From assembly GCA_965248255.1 (NCBI GenBank), contig CBDFIW010000003.1, positions 1,240,001 through 1,304,000 of the forward strand: a DNA stretch of 64,000 nucleotides, given 5' to 3'. A model generated the notes under the pieces. It was not told where the DNA came from. It saw nothing but the letters and a program-made list of their open reading frames with translations, and searched no databases. This DNA is from JAKZVK01 sp965248255. Lineage in GTDB: Bacteria; Acidobacteriota; Terriglobia; Bryobacterales; UBA6623. The position numbers and the translations under genes are program-made. This document shows, one piece after another, positions 35,737-45,124 of the stretch (position 1 is its first letter; every line of letters starts with the position of its first letter).

Positions 35737-36215
35737 TTTTTTTTAATGCGCTTCCAGGTCTTGCGCTTCCAGGTGCGGATCCGCTCTTCGTTGCGCTCGC
35801 GCGCCTTTCCGGCCGGGCGTTGCGGGCTCCAGTCGAGCGCTCGCAGGATCTTCCAGGCGTGGCCTGCGTGGTATGCGACCCCGAACTCGTCTCCGATCAG
35901 CCGAGCCACCCGCGGACAGCTCCACAGGGGCGTTGGGAAGCCGTGGGCTTCCGGGCCTTCCAGCAGCAGCGACGTCAGGCGTTCGCGTTGTGCGGCATCG
36001 AGGAGCGGCTTGCGTCCGGCGCGCCCGGCCTGGCGGAGTCCGGCCGCACCCTGCTCGCGGTATTGCCGCCGCCACTCACTGACGGTTTGGCGAGCGACGT
36101 TCAGCCGTCTCGCCGTCTCGGACTGATTGTGGCCTTGGTGGAGCAGCCGCATCGCTTCGAAACGGCGCTTCTCCAGCGCCTTGAAATCCCGCTTCACACC
36201 TTTGGGGTTGCCCAT
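35688..36215 (-). CDS. IS630-type orfA, copy 4
   Basis: Helix-turn-helix half, as in copy 3, with a single residue difference near the end (KKKPKAKAV for KKKPKTKAV). Slippery A8 follows, so fusion to orfB by -1 slippage remains possible. Confidence 0.9.
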   Translation of the reverse strand: MGNPKGVKRDFKALEKRRFEAMRLLHQGHNQSETARRLNVARQTVSEWRRQYREQGAAGLRQAGRAGRKPLLDAAQRERLTSLLLEGPEAHGFPTPLWSCPRVARLIGDEFGVAYHAGHAWKILRALDWSPQRPAGKARERNEERIRTWKRKTWKRIKKKPKAKAVRSSSSTKAD

Positions 36216-36323
36216 ACATATATAGATGCTCCACACTGTCAAAAAGTGTCATAATAATTTGCGGGCTTCAATAGGGGGTTTGACGGATGGATGGCAAGCC
36301 GCAGCTCGCACTATGCTCAGTAC

Positions 36324-36908
36324 ATGCACCGTTTGCTGTTACCTTTGTTGCTCGTTGTCGCCTGCGGGTTACCCGCCGCGGCGCAACCGAAGACCACGAC
36401 TCCTTTACCCACTTTCAGCCTGAGGCACAAACACTTCGTCTATTTCAAATGCGACGGCCAGCCCGACAAGGTGATGAGCCGCCGCGACAAAACGTATTTC
36501 GGGTGCGTGAACGGCAAGGTCGCCTGCAGCGATGATGGCATTTCGCAGAGCATGATTGCGGCTTACGAGAAAAGGAGGGCCGAGATCCTGGACGGGGCAC
36601 AGCGACACAAACGAGAGCTTGACGCCAGGCGAGGAAGCAGGTCGAGATCACGCTCGTCCACGACGTCCGCATCCGTTTACACCCTCAAGAGCACGTCGCG
36701 GCCGCCGGCACAGATCGAACCCATAGAGGCGGAGAAGGTCCGTCAAGTAACCGTTGGCACTTCGGCCGACGAGGTGATCTCGATGTTGGGCCAGCCAAAA
36801 TGGCGGATTGCTGCAAACACCGAGAGCTGGACTTACAGCCTTACATCAGGCGGATCGGCGAAGCTGGTGTTTGAGGGCGGGAAAGCCACGAGCGTCGTCC
36901 TTCCCTGA
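36324..36908 (+). CDS. secreted protein with BamE/SmpA-like C-terminal domain
   Basis: A 194-aa exported protein. The signal peptide is MHRLLLPLLLVVACGLPAAAQ; I therefore start at ATG 36324 rather than 36291. A short Cys-containing region (FKCDGQPDKVMSRRDKTYFGC, VACSDDG) is followed by a Ser/Arg-rich linker and a C-terminal VTVGTSADEVISMLGQP ... SWTYSLTSGGSAKLVFEGGK. That end has the shape of the SmpA/OmlA (BamE) fold used in outer-membrane lipoproteins. The role is unknown. IS copy 4 ends only 52 bases upstream, so the native promoter may be displaced. Confidence 0.72.
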   Translation: MHRLLLPLLLVVACGLPAAAQPKTTTPLPTFSLRHKHFVYFKCDGQPDKVMSRRDKTYFGCVNGKVACSDDGISQSMIAAYEKRRAEILDGAQRHKRELDARRGSRSRSRSSTTSASVYTLKSTSRPPAQIEPIEAEKVRQVTVGTSADEVISMLGQPKWRIAANTESWTYSLTSGGSAKLVFEGGKATSVVLP

Positions 36909-37239
36909 CAGCAACGCAGTGGGGTCGCCTCGGGGAACGGACCTGAGCCCAAAGTCGTTGCTCAGGTTTGCTGCAGAGGGAGAGGCTCGACCGAGTTGAG
37001 CGTCACTCCATTATTCCCCGAGATTGCAGGTCAATCGCGTCCAACTCTCGCAATAGTCCTGTGGCGGATCGACTTGCCGGCGCTGTTCCCCCGGGCTGGC
37101 CCTCTTTCTTTTCGCTTTGCGGCGGCGCTAGGCAGCTCCGTGCCGATCTTGATCCGCTTGGCCGCCTGCTCTCGGCCTAGGGGGATGTTGCGTCCCCACG
37201 CACCGAAACGGATGCGGGAGTGCACGAAACCGATCAGCC
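36909..37239. other. intergenic stretch without a recognised gene
   Basis: 331 bases between the secreted protein and the end of the DUF1501 gene. I saw no credible ORF, RNA gene, terminator with a T tract or member of the repeat families here. Confidence 0.4.
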
Positions 37240-38739
37240 CTACGAGATGATGTCGGTGATGGGGTTGCCGAAGTCGATTTCGAGGCGCTTGCGGCCGGGG
37301 ACTTCGAGCCGGCGAGGATCGAGGCCCAGTTGTTGCAGCACGGTGGCGTGAATGTCGGTGACGTAGTGGCGGTTCTCGACCGCGTGGAAGCCAAGCTCGT
37401 CGGTGGCGCCGTGGGCGATACCACCTTTGATGCCCCCGCCGGCCATCCAGACCGAAAAGCCAAACGGGTGATGATCGCGGCCGGTTCCGCCTTGGGCGGC
37501 CGGCGTGCGGCCGAACTCGGTGACCCAAACCACCATGGTTTCCTCTAACATCCCGCGCTGCTTGAGATCTTTGAGCAACGCCGCGATCGGCTGGTCGACC
37601 TTGGGACACAACTCGCCGTGATTCTTCTTGACGTCCTTGTGGGCGTCCCAGGCATTGCCGCCTTTCCCCCCGTGATACACCTGCACGAACCGGACGCCGC
37701 TTTCGACGAGACGGCGGGCAGCTAGGCATTTCTCCGCAAAGGGCCGAGTGACCTCGTTGTCAAAGCCGTATAGCCTCCGGATCGATTCCTTTTCTTGCTT
37801 AAAGCGAAAGATCTCCGGCACGGCGGTTTGCATGCGGAAGGCAAGCTCGTAGGATTTGATGCGCGCGCGGGTGGCCGCGTCACGGGGGTATTCGACCTCT
37901 ACGAGACCGTTGAGGTCTCGCAGGAGTTCGAACTCGCCCTGCTGCTCCTCGCGGTAGACCTCTGGTCCGGGAGAAGCGAAGGGCAAAGGATTCTTGGAGT
38001 CAACCTGCAGTCTGACGCCCGCGTGCTCGGGCCCGAGGTAATCGGCGCCGTGCGCGGCTTCCACGTTGTTCCCCAGCGTGTTGCCGAAGACCACGAACTG
38101 AGGCAGGTTTTCGTTGAGCGCGCCAAGGCCGTAGTGAACCCAAGAGCCTATCGAAGGGAAGTCGCCTTCGAGCATGTGGCGGCCCGTCTGGAATTGGATC
38201 TGGGCCCCGTGGTTGTTGTCGGTGGTCCACATCGAGCGAACGACCGCCAGGTCGTCGGCCATCCCGCCGAGATGTGGCCACCAGTCGCTGATGTCAATAC
38301 CGCTTTGCCCCCGTTTCCCGTGGCCGATCTGCATGGGCAATAGAATGCTGTGCGTCTTGTGCAGGCCGGCAATCACTTCGCGGAGATTGTCTTTGAGAAA
38401 GGGAGAGTCGAGCGAATCCTTGTACGGCGTTTCGATAATCTTCTTGCCGCCGTATTTGTTGACGTCCGGCTTGGGATCAAAAGATTCCAGATGGCTGACG
38501 CCGCCGAGCATGAACAGCCAGATGACGTTTTTGGCTTTCGGCGTGAAGTGAGGCTCGCCGTCGGGTGGAGTCCAGACGCCCGGCGAACCGGTAGCGCCCA
38601 TGCCGTCGCGTTGCAGCATCGCTCCAAGAACGAGGCCGGTGAACCCCATGCCGCAATCGGCGAGGAAGGTCCGACGGTGGATGTTGCCGCAGCCGCAAGC
38701 GCTGAGCAGTGCCTTGGTGTTCTGGGCCTTGGTGTTCAT
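37240..38739 (-). CDS. DUF1501 domain-containing protein
   Basis: A 499-aa exported protein of the alkaline-phosphatase superfamily-like DUF1501 group. A Tat-like leader lies at residues about 21-45 (HRRTFLADCGMGFTGLVLGAML). Typical segments are KAKNVIWLFMLGGVSHLESFDPKP, WTTDNNHGAQIQFQTGRHML, RFVQVYHGGKGGNAWDAH and VVWVTEFGRTPAAQGGTGRDHHP. It is always paired with a PSD1 gene in Planctomycetota and Acidobacteriota; that partner is directly upstream here, 12 bases away. Function is unproven; a role in handling sulfated or complex organic polymers at the cell surface has been suggested for such pairs. Confidence 0.92.
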   Translation of the reverse strand: MNTKAQNTKALLSACGCGNIHRRTFLADCGMGFTGLVLGAMLQRDGMGATGSPGVWTPPDGEPHFTPKAKNVIWLFMLGGVSHLESFDPKPDVNKYGGKKIIETPYKDSLDSPFLKDNLREVIAGLHKTHSILLPMQIGHGKRGQSGIDISDWWPHLGGMADDLAVVRSMWTTDNNHGAQIQFQTGRHMLEGDFPSIGSWVHYGLGALNENLPQFVVFGNTLGNNVEAAHGADYLGPEHAGVRLQVDSKNPLPFASPGPEVYREEQQGEFELLRDLNGLVEVEYPRDAATRARIKSYELAFRMQTAVPEIFRFKQEKESIRRLYGFDNEVTRPFAEKCLAARRLVESGVRFVQVYHGGKGGNAWDAHKDVKKNHGELCPKVDQPIAALLKDLKQRGMLEETMVVWVTEFGRTPAAQGGTGRDHHPFGFSVWMAGGGIKGGIAHGATDELGFHAVENRHYVTDIHATVLQQLGLDPRRLEVPGRKRLEIDFGNPITDIIS

Positions 38740-38751
38740 GGCGAGGCCTGC

Positions 38752-41700
38752 TTACCGAATCGTAACAAACTCGTTGTGATTGAACAGCACGTGGATCAGG
38801 TTCTCGCGCGCCCGCAGCCAGGGTTCGGTGGCGGGAGGTACCTCGCTGGTCTCTCCGCCCTCGAACGCCGTCAGCCTTTCAAGATCTTGCAGCCGGCCGG
38901 ATTGCGATTGCAAGAAACTCTTCGACCGCGCGAGTTCTTTCTTTGTGGCCGGGCGGCCGAGCACGTGCTCAAACGCGGCTTTGACGAAACCCGCAGGCCG
39001 CTCTCGGCCCCCGAGCTGCTCGGTAAGATCGCGTGCCAGCAAGCGCGCCTGTGTAAGGCCGAGCTTGCTGTTCGCCAACGCCAACGCCTGTTGGGGGACG
39101 ACCGTTTCGAGTCGCTCGTAGCATTCCAGAGGATTGGCTAAGTCGAAGGTGCTAAGAAACTGCATCTTCAGATCGGGTGTGTGCTGGAAGTAGACGCTGC
39201 GCCGCGCGACCACGGCACCTTCGGTGTGGTCGACTTCCGTTCCCCCCATCGTCAAATCGAGGCGTCGGCTGACGTGGAGCACGCTGTCGCGGACGGCCTC
39301 TGCTTCCATGCGCCGGGGGTTCATTCGCCAGAGATAGATATTGTCGGGGTCTTTAGAGCTGTTCGAGCCGGCCATGTGCCGCCCCGATGACTGCATGCGG
39401 TAGGCACTGCTGTTCACCATCAGGCGGTGTATCGCCTTCATGCCCCAGTCCTGGCCCATGAACTCAACCGCCAACCAGTCAAGCAACTCGGGGTGTGTCG
39501 GCGGCTTGCCGGACGAACCGAAGTTGGCGACGGTTGGGACCAAGGCGCTTCCGAAATGGCGACGCCACATGTGGTTGACAGCGACGCGGGCGGTCAGAGG
39601 GTTGCTCTTGCCGGCGATCCACTTGGCGAGGGCCAGCCGCCGCCCGGTGCTGGTCTCCGGATACATCTCGCCGACCGGCGTGTACTCCGGGTGAGACTCC
39701 AGCGCCTCTTGGGCCGCCTTGAGCTGTTCGCGGGCTTTGGTGAGTTTCTTTTCGATGTCCTTGTCGAGCGGGTCCTCCGCGCCTTCGGTTGCCCTCAGGA
39801 GCTGTTGGACGCGAAGCACGCTCTCGTCGGCCCGACGCAGGTTGGCGAGGCGTTCAACCTTCTTCGCCTCCAGTGCCAGAGCTTCCCATTCGGATTCCGG
39901 CGGAACGCTGTGTTTGGCCTTGTCCGCGGCAATGCGCGCTTCCAGCGCGGGCAGTTTCGATCGAGCCGTAGCGAGGACTTTTTCCGCCACCGCGTGGGCA
40001 GCTTCGGCATTCCTTAGCCTCGTTTCCGGATCCACTTCCTCTTCGCTTGCCTCTTCTCCAGGCTCAGCCGGTTTAGAAGAAGAAATGGCAGGCTGCGGTA
40101 GCCCCTCCGCGCCTCCCTGCGCAAGCCGGCGTCTTGCAGCCGCAATCTCTTCGACCGCCCCGGCCACATCTTTTTCGGCCTTCTCGATCTCCTGCTTGGC
40201 TTGTGTAACAAGGTCCTCGTGGACGAAGGGACGGAAATCGGGGTACCGTGCCTCGAGACCCAGAGAGATCGGTTGAATGTTCAGCTTGGAGCCTCCAACG
40301 GCGCGCGGCACGCCGGGCTCCAGGGGTCTTTCCTCGACGGGCTTGGCTTCGTCACCGCCGAGAAAGAGAAGGGTCTTTGCACTCAAGTCGGCGTCATAAG
40401 CGCGTGGGATGCCCGCTTTGGAGAGATCAGGTTCGCCCGGCACCCTGTCGGTGCGCACGTCGTGAGGCTCAAAGAACGCCCGAAAGCGGTAGTACTCGTC
40501 CTGTTGAATGGGATCGTACTTGTGATCGTGGCAGCGGGCGCATTTCAGGGTGATGCCGAGGAAGCCCGCGGCGGTGTGCTCGACTGTATCCTGGAGCCAA
40601 ACGTTACGATTGAACTTGTACCAGTTGCGGGCCAGATAGCCCGTGGCGCGCAAGACGTTGGGGTCGTTCGGAGCGATCTCGTCGCCGGCGAGCATTTCGA
40701 CGATCATGCGGTCGTAGCCCTTATCTTCGTTGACGGCATCGATGATCCAGTCGCGCCAGTGCCAGATGTGGTGCTGCCCGTTGCGTAGCTCGTCGGTTTG
40801 GCGGAATCCGTACCAGTCGCTGTAGCGCCAGATGTCCATCCAGTGCCGTCCCCAACGCTCTCCATAGCGGGGACTGTCAAGCAATTGGTCCACAACCGTT
40901 TCGTAAGCGTCGTCGGAGGTGTCTGCGAGGAAGGCCGCGGTTTGCTCGGGCGTCGGCGGCAGTCCAATCAGGTCCACGTAGACTCGCCGAAGCAGAACAC
41001 GTCTCTTGGCCGGCGGCGCCGGTGTCAGGCCCCGCTTCTCGTGTTCGGCAGCGATGAAGGCATCGATGGCATTGCGCACCCAGCGGGCGCTCTTGACCGC
41101 AGGAACGTCAGGGCGCGTCGGGGGCTGAAACGCCCAATGATCAGTCGACTGCTTCTCGGCATCTTCCTTGCCGGCAGACACAACCGCGGCATCGTAGGGC
41201 GCCCCGGCGTTGACCCATTCCACGACGTGCGCCAAAACGTTGTCGGAAAGCTTGCCGGCCATGAAAGGCATGTTGGGTTTCTGATTGTGCTGCACGAGTT
41301 GCACGAGCAGGCTTTGTTCTGCGTCATCGGCAACGATCGCAGGTCCGCGGCTGCCGCCGCGCAGCAAGCCCGCGCGGGTGGACAGGTCGAGGCCGGACTG
41401 CTTCAACTCGCTGTTGTGACACGACAGGCAGCGCGTTTCGAGCAGCGGCCGAATGTGCTGGCCAAACAGGGACGCCGCTGAATCCGCAGGTTGTCGCGCA
41501 CCAGCCGACGTGTCAGCATCTTGCCCGTTCGCTTGCGTGGAGGCGAAGCCGAACGCAAGAGCGACTGTTAGTGACAGGACGACCAGACCGTCGCGGCCCC
41601 TGACCCTGGTGGAATGTCGCGGAGATTCCCTAGGCGTAGGAGTGTCGGGGCGGGCCCCTGTGCCCGCCCGTTTGCCCTGCTCTGTAGGGGCGGGCCCCCG

Positions 41701-41781
41701 TGCCCGCCCGGCTGCTCGTTTACCCTTAAGTTTTCCTCGCGACAGCCCACCAGACCGCTCGCCAAACACCGCCCGGAACAT
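38752..41781 (-). CDS. PSD1 and cytochrome-c domain protein (DUF1549/DUF1553)
   Basis: A 1009-aa exported protein. A planctomycete-type cytochrome (PSCyt1) carries CLSCH in LLETRCLSCHNSELKQSG. DUF1549 (PSCyt2) spans WVRNAIDAFIAAEHEKRG to CARCHDHKYDPI, with a second C-x-x-C-H. A coiled coil of Glu/Lys/Ala repeats lies in the middle and DUF1553 (PSD1) covers the last third (LAKWIAGKSNPLTARVAVNHMWRRHFG). The signal helix (LVVLSLTVALAFGFASTQA) begins only near residue 66. The first 60 residues are translated from a dispersed repeat (41609-41724), and no ATG or GTG lies between repeat and signal helix, so the 5' end has been remodelled by repeat insertion. Confidence 0.9.
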   Translation of the reverse strand: MFRAVFGERSGGLSRGKLKGKRAAGRARGPAPTEQGKRAGTGARPDTPTPRESPRHSTRVRGRDGLVVLSLTVALAFGFASTQANGQDADTSAGARQPADSAASLFGQHIRPLLETRCLSCHNSELKQSGLDLSTRAGLLRGGSRGPAIVADDAEQSLLVQLVQHNQKPNMPFMAGKLSDNVLAHVVEWVNAGAPYDAAVVSAGKEDAEKQSTDHWAFQPPTRPDVPAVKSARWVRNAIDAFIAAEHEKRGLTPAPPAKRRVLLRRVYVDLIGLPPTPEQTAAFLADTSDDAYETVVDQLLDSPRYGERWGRHWMDIWRYSDWYGFRQTDELRNGQHHIWHWRDWIIDAVNEDKGYDRMIVEMLAGDEIAPNDPNVLRATGYLARNWYKFNRNVWLQDTVEHTAAGFLGITLKCARCHDHKYDPIQQDEYYRFRAFFEPHDVRTDRVPGEPDLSKAGIPRAYDADLSAKTLLFLGGDEAKPVEERPLEPGVPRAVGGSKLNIQPISLGLEARYPDFRPFVHEDLVTQAKQEIEKAEKDVAGAVEEIAAARRRLAQGGAEGLPQPAISSSKPAEPGEEASEEEVDPETRLRNAEAAHAVAEKVLATARSKLPALEARIAADKAKHSVPPESEWEALALEAKKVERLANLRRADESVLRVQQLLRATEGAEDPLDKDIEKKLTKAREQLKAAQEALESHPEYTPVGEMYPETSTGRRLALAKWIAGKSNPLTARVAVNHMWRRHFGSALVPTVANFGSSGKPPTHPELLDWLAVEFMGQDWGMKAIHRLMVNSSAYRMQSSGRHMAGSNSSKDPDNIYLWRMNPRRMEAEAVRDSVLHVSRRLDLTMGGTEVDHTEGAVVARRSVYFQHTPDLKMQFLSTFDLANPLECYERLETVVPQQALALANSKLGLTQARLLARDLTEQLGGRERPAGFVKAAFEHVLGRPATKKELARSKSFLQSQSGRLQDLERLTAFEGGETSEVPPATEPWLRARENLIHVLFNHNEFVTIR
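41609..41724. repeat. composite 115-base dispersed repeat, copy 1, inside the PSD1 gene 5' end
   Basis: It starts GTGGAATGTCGCGGAGATTC, continues with two tandem GGGCGGGCCCC-TGTGCCCGCCC units (the second as GTAGGGGC), and ends GGCTGCTCGT. A second copy in the same orientation is at 50587-50700, directly after the solute-binding protein gene. Confidence 0.7.
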
Positions 41782-41865
41782 GGTTGCCTATATCCTACAC
41801 CACCTGTGCAATTTGACTCGGGCAACTCTGCTTTTCCGACCAGCCCCGAAGGGGTGACTCAAACA

Positions 41866-42060
41866 AAAGCCCTGGGCGTGAGCCCAGGGAAATCCGCCCG
41901 CCCGAACCGCAGACAGCCCTGAAAGGGCGGCTCAGTTGCACTCGCGGGGAGCTCGTCGTATTCAACCGCCAAGGAGGATGAGTCGCCCTTCCAGGGCTCG
42001 TGTGATTTGGATGGGCATTTGAATTCCCTGGGCGGGCGGGCACGGGGGCCCGCCCCTACA
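41866..42060. repeat. REP-like and GTAGGGGC-type repeat cluster
   Basis: It contains GCCCTGGGCGTGAGCCCAGGG, GCCCTGAAAGGGC and, inverted, GCCCTTCCAGGGC, then a reversed GTAGGGGC unit (42029-42059). This fills the gap between the PSD1 gene and the winged-helix gene; no coding sequence is seen in 41782-42145. Confidence 0.6.
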
Positions 42061-42145
42061 TGGGGTATTGCCCATGTCCCGGTCAGTTCAATGGCAAACC
42101 GAACGTAACCGTATTTGCGAAACACACTACTTAGTGTGAGCCTTC

Positions 42146-44373
42146 CTAACGGTCGCGGAATTGTTCGAACCAGTTCTGGACGACGCGGATCGAGGGCTTG
42201 GGGGCCTCTTCGCCCAGGTCCACTCGCTCGGGCAAGACAAACTGCCGGCCGTCGGCCGAGACGTCGTAGTTGGGGTACCACATCGCGCCGGGCCCATCTC
42301 TCAAACTCGGATTCTCAAACAGGCGCCTCGGCGAGCCCGCCGAAAACGTCGGACCGCTCGAGACCGAAACGGCCATCAACGTGCCCCCCTCGACATAGAA
42401 CAGCTCTTTGCCGTCCCGGCTCCAGCGCGGCTGGGTCCCGCCGTTGCTCGACACCGTCGACCGCCGGCCGCCCTGGGGAAAGGGCCGCACATAGACTCCC
42501 CATTGACCCGACTCGTTCGACAGGTAGGCGACATAGCGGCCGTTGGGCGAGAATTTCGCTGCGCACTTGTTGAAAGCTGTGTGCAGAAATGGGTGCGGCT
42601 CCCAGGCGCTGCCGTCTTCGTTGCGCTCCAGATACCAAAGGTCCCACCCCGTTTCAGGATCGTCTAGCCAGTAGAGAAGATACTTCCCATCCCAGGACCA
42701 GTCGGTTAGAGCCTCGTTGCGGGGTGTGGCCGGCAGCACCTTCGCCTCGCCGCTGCCATCGGCCTGCCGCAGGAAGATGTCTAGGTTGCCCGCTCGATCG
42801 GAAGGGAACGCCACCTCCTCTCCGGTAGGCGACCAAAGTGGCACACCATCTACGTCGGGGCCCGTGGTCAAGCGGGTCTTCACGGGACGGGTAAGATCCC
42901 AAACCCAGATGTCGTAGTTCGATACCTCCATCACCTGGACAGCCACGCGCCGCCCGTCCGGGGAGAGTGCCAGGTAACTGATCCCCTTCTGCGGTAGGCC
43001 GATCTCGCCGACCTTCTTGCCGCTACGGTTGACCCAAACCAGTTGCCGCTGCCGTTGCAACGTGCCGGAGACGTCGAGGTAGACCAATGTTCCATCGGTT
43101 GCAACTGTTGGAACGCGGCTATTCTGGGCGATGGGGAAGGCTTGCCCGGTGGCCTGCAGCGTGTCCAAGGAAAAGGGCAGCGCCCAAAGAACAGAGGTAC
43201 TGGGAGGCGATTGATACACAAGATGGCCGCTGGGCGAATAGACCGGAGCAATAGAGCCAGGCCCAAGTAGCTCTCGCCGGCCGGTCTTGAGATCTTGAAC
43301 CATGACGTTGAAGCCCCCGGGCCCCCCCGACTGATGATGAAAACAGCAGGACACGGTCCCCGGCTTCGGACGGCAAGAAATGGGGGGTCAGAATCCATGC
43401 CGATGACTGTTCCGACTCCTCCGGCCAGACGAGCAGGTTGGCAGTACCTCCGCGGGCGGGGACTTCATAGAGCTTGGGCGGGGGGCTGGAGCTGAAGACG
43501 ATCAGCTCGCCGTCGGCGCTCCAGCCCCCCCCCCCCCAAACCAGACCTGGGCAGTTCGCAAACCCGGCTGACCAGCCCGCCCTGAACCGAGATTTTCTTG
43601 AGCTCCGCACCGGCGGCAAACCCGATGAAACCACTGTCTGGCGACCAAAACGGCGACCTAGCTCCTTCCGTGCCTTCGATGGCCCGTGGTTCCTGCTGAT
43701 CGAGGTCCTGAACCCACAGCTTTCCCTCCGCGCCCTCGGCTACAAAGGCGATGTGCCTGCCGTTGGGTGAGATGGCCACATTGATACCGGGGATAGCCGT
43801 GCTCACAGCCACCGGCGGCACAAGCTGAAATCGGCGCAGGGGGGCTTCCCCGGCAGGAGGTGGTGTGCGAAGCCCAAGAACAACGACCAGGCCAACAGCG
43901 ACAACAAGCGCGGCTGCGAGCACCAGTTGTTGGAAGCGAGCGCGACGCAGACTTGCCTGCAAAGTCTGTTGTGCAGGAGTTTTCAGCTCCGCTGGGGTGG
44001 GTGGTACGGAGGAAGATACATCCCCCACTTGGCCGTGCCGCTCGAGAGGCGCGATAAACCGGTAGCCGCGGCGAGGCAGGGTTTCAATGAAGCGCGGGCT
44101 CGCAGCCGAGTCCCCCAGAGCCTCTCGGAGCTTGCTGGCGGCCGTATTAAGACTATTGTCGAAATCGACGTAGGTGTCGGCGGGCCAGAGTTTTTCGCGC
44201 AGCTCCTCGCGGCTCACCAGATCTCCGGGCCGGTGTACCAGGAAGGTCAGCAGACGAAACGGCTGCTCCTGAAGACGGACCTTCGAGCCGTTCTTGCGCA
44301 GTTCGCCGGCCGCAAGGTCCAGCTCAAACGTCCCGAACTTGGCAGCTCTTGGTCCGCCGACGCTCCCGATCAT
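42146..44373 (-). pseudogene. ToxR-like winged-helix/PD40 propeller protein, broken at two G tracts
   Basis: Transmembrane regulator-like gene. Residues about 10-105 form an OmpR-type winged helix (FELDLAAGELRKNGSKVRL, SREELREKLWPADTYVDFD, LPRRGYRFIAP). One helix follows (LVLAAALVVAVGLVVVLGL), then PD40/TolB-like propeller repeats (AISPNGRHIAFVAEGAEGK, ALSPDGRRVAVQVMEVS, KFSPNGRYVAYLSNE, RWSRDGKELFYVEGG). The frame changes at a G13 run (plus 43525-43537) and again at a G7 run (43322-43328). Removing one G from each restores one continuous protein. Either the gene is phase-variable or broken, or the assembly has homopolymer errors. Such proteins are numerous in Acidobacteriota. Confidence 0.85.
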
Positions 44374-44383
44374 TGCTGTTCTC

Positions 44384-44423
44384 CCGGCAAGGCGCCTTGC
44401 CGGCTTCGTCCGGCTAGATTATA
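44384..44423 (-). promoter_or_regulatory. promoter with palindromic operator of the winged-helix gene
   Basis: On the minus strand a perfect -10 TATAAT (44423-44418) is followed, around the expected start of transcription and before the ATG at 44373, by a perfect 20-base palindrome (44384-44403, core GGCGCC flanked by GCAA/TTGC). No clear -35 is seen. The palindrome is well placed for autoregulation by the encoded winged-helix protein (inference). Confidence 0.5.
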
Positions 44424-44587
44424 CCACCGGTTTTGCCGGCGAAAATCTTAGTTTTTCGGGCAAGCGTTACGATCAAGCGCTTTAGTTTTCATCACTTACC
44501 TCTTACCGACTAAATGCCTCGGCTGTCCTGAGATTTAGGGTGCCGCCCTGTTGGCCTACCACCTATTGACTCCCGCATAATATAGAG

Positions 44588-45124
44588 TCAGTCAAAACAA
44601 AGAGAAGACTGTTTCCAGAAGGCCGTGATCAAACGCGGTTTGCGGTACATGCGGCGGAGTGCCTTGCGGGCCCGCTCGTTCAGCTCGCCGTAGTCTTTCG
44701 GACAGACGTTCGGCAACTCGTGCTGCTTCCAGTAAGCCCAGATGTATTCCACCGGATTCAACTCCGGCGCATAGGGTGGCAAGTACTCGGTTGCGATGTG
44801 GCCTTCGGAGAGTTCGATGAACTCTTGCACCAGGCGGCTACGGTGCGCCGGCAGCCGATCCCAGACGATCAGCAGCGGGCGATCGATATGACGTACCAAC
44901 GCCTTGAGAAAGTCGGTCACTTGCTCTTTGCCGATCGCACCGGGATAGAGCCGGAAGTAGAAGTTACGCAGCGTCAGCCCCGCCGAGACGGAAAGCTTCT
45001 CCCAGTTGAAGTTAAACTGCAGCACCGGTGTTTGGCCACGTGGCGCCCAGGTGCGGCAGCGATGCGGCTTCTGACTCAATCCGCTTTCGTCGATGAAGAC
45101 GAGCGTACGGCCTTCGTTTTGGGC
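44588..45124 (-). CDS. IS630-type orfB, copy 5
   Basis: Catalytic half in the -1 frame with FIDESGLSQKP, VWDRLPAH and ELNPVEYIW; intact, as in copies 3 and 4. Confidence 0.9.
   Translation of the reverse strand, partial: AQNEGRTLVFIDESGLSQKPHRCRTWAPRGQTPVLQFNFNWEKLSVSAGLTLRNFYFRLYPGAIGKEQVTDFLKALVRHIDRPLLIVWDRLPAHRSRLVQEFIELSEGHIATEYLPPYAPELNPVEYIWAYWKQHELPNVCPKDYGELNERARKALRRMYRKPRLITAFWKQSSLCFD

Larger units (their letters stand above)
35178..36271 (-). mobile_element. IS630-type insertion sequence, copy 4 (1094 bp, intact)
   Basis: Full-length copy, TA at 35176-35177 and 36272-36273, target CCTAGG. The end nearest 36271 reads GCGGGCTTCAA instead of GCGGGATTCAA. A8 run intact at 35744-35737. 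The -35 is TTGACA. Same orientation as copies 2, 3 and 5. Confidence 0.93.

Noticed and set aside
41643..41709. Tandem GTAGGGGC-type units as a short CRISPR array
   Set aside because: Units are palindromic, variable in sequence, lack constant-length unique spacers and have no cas genes nearby.
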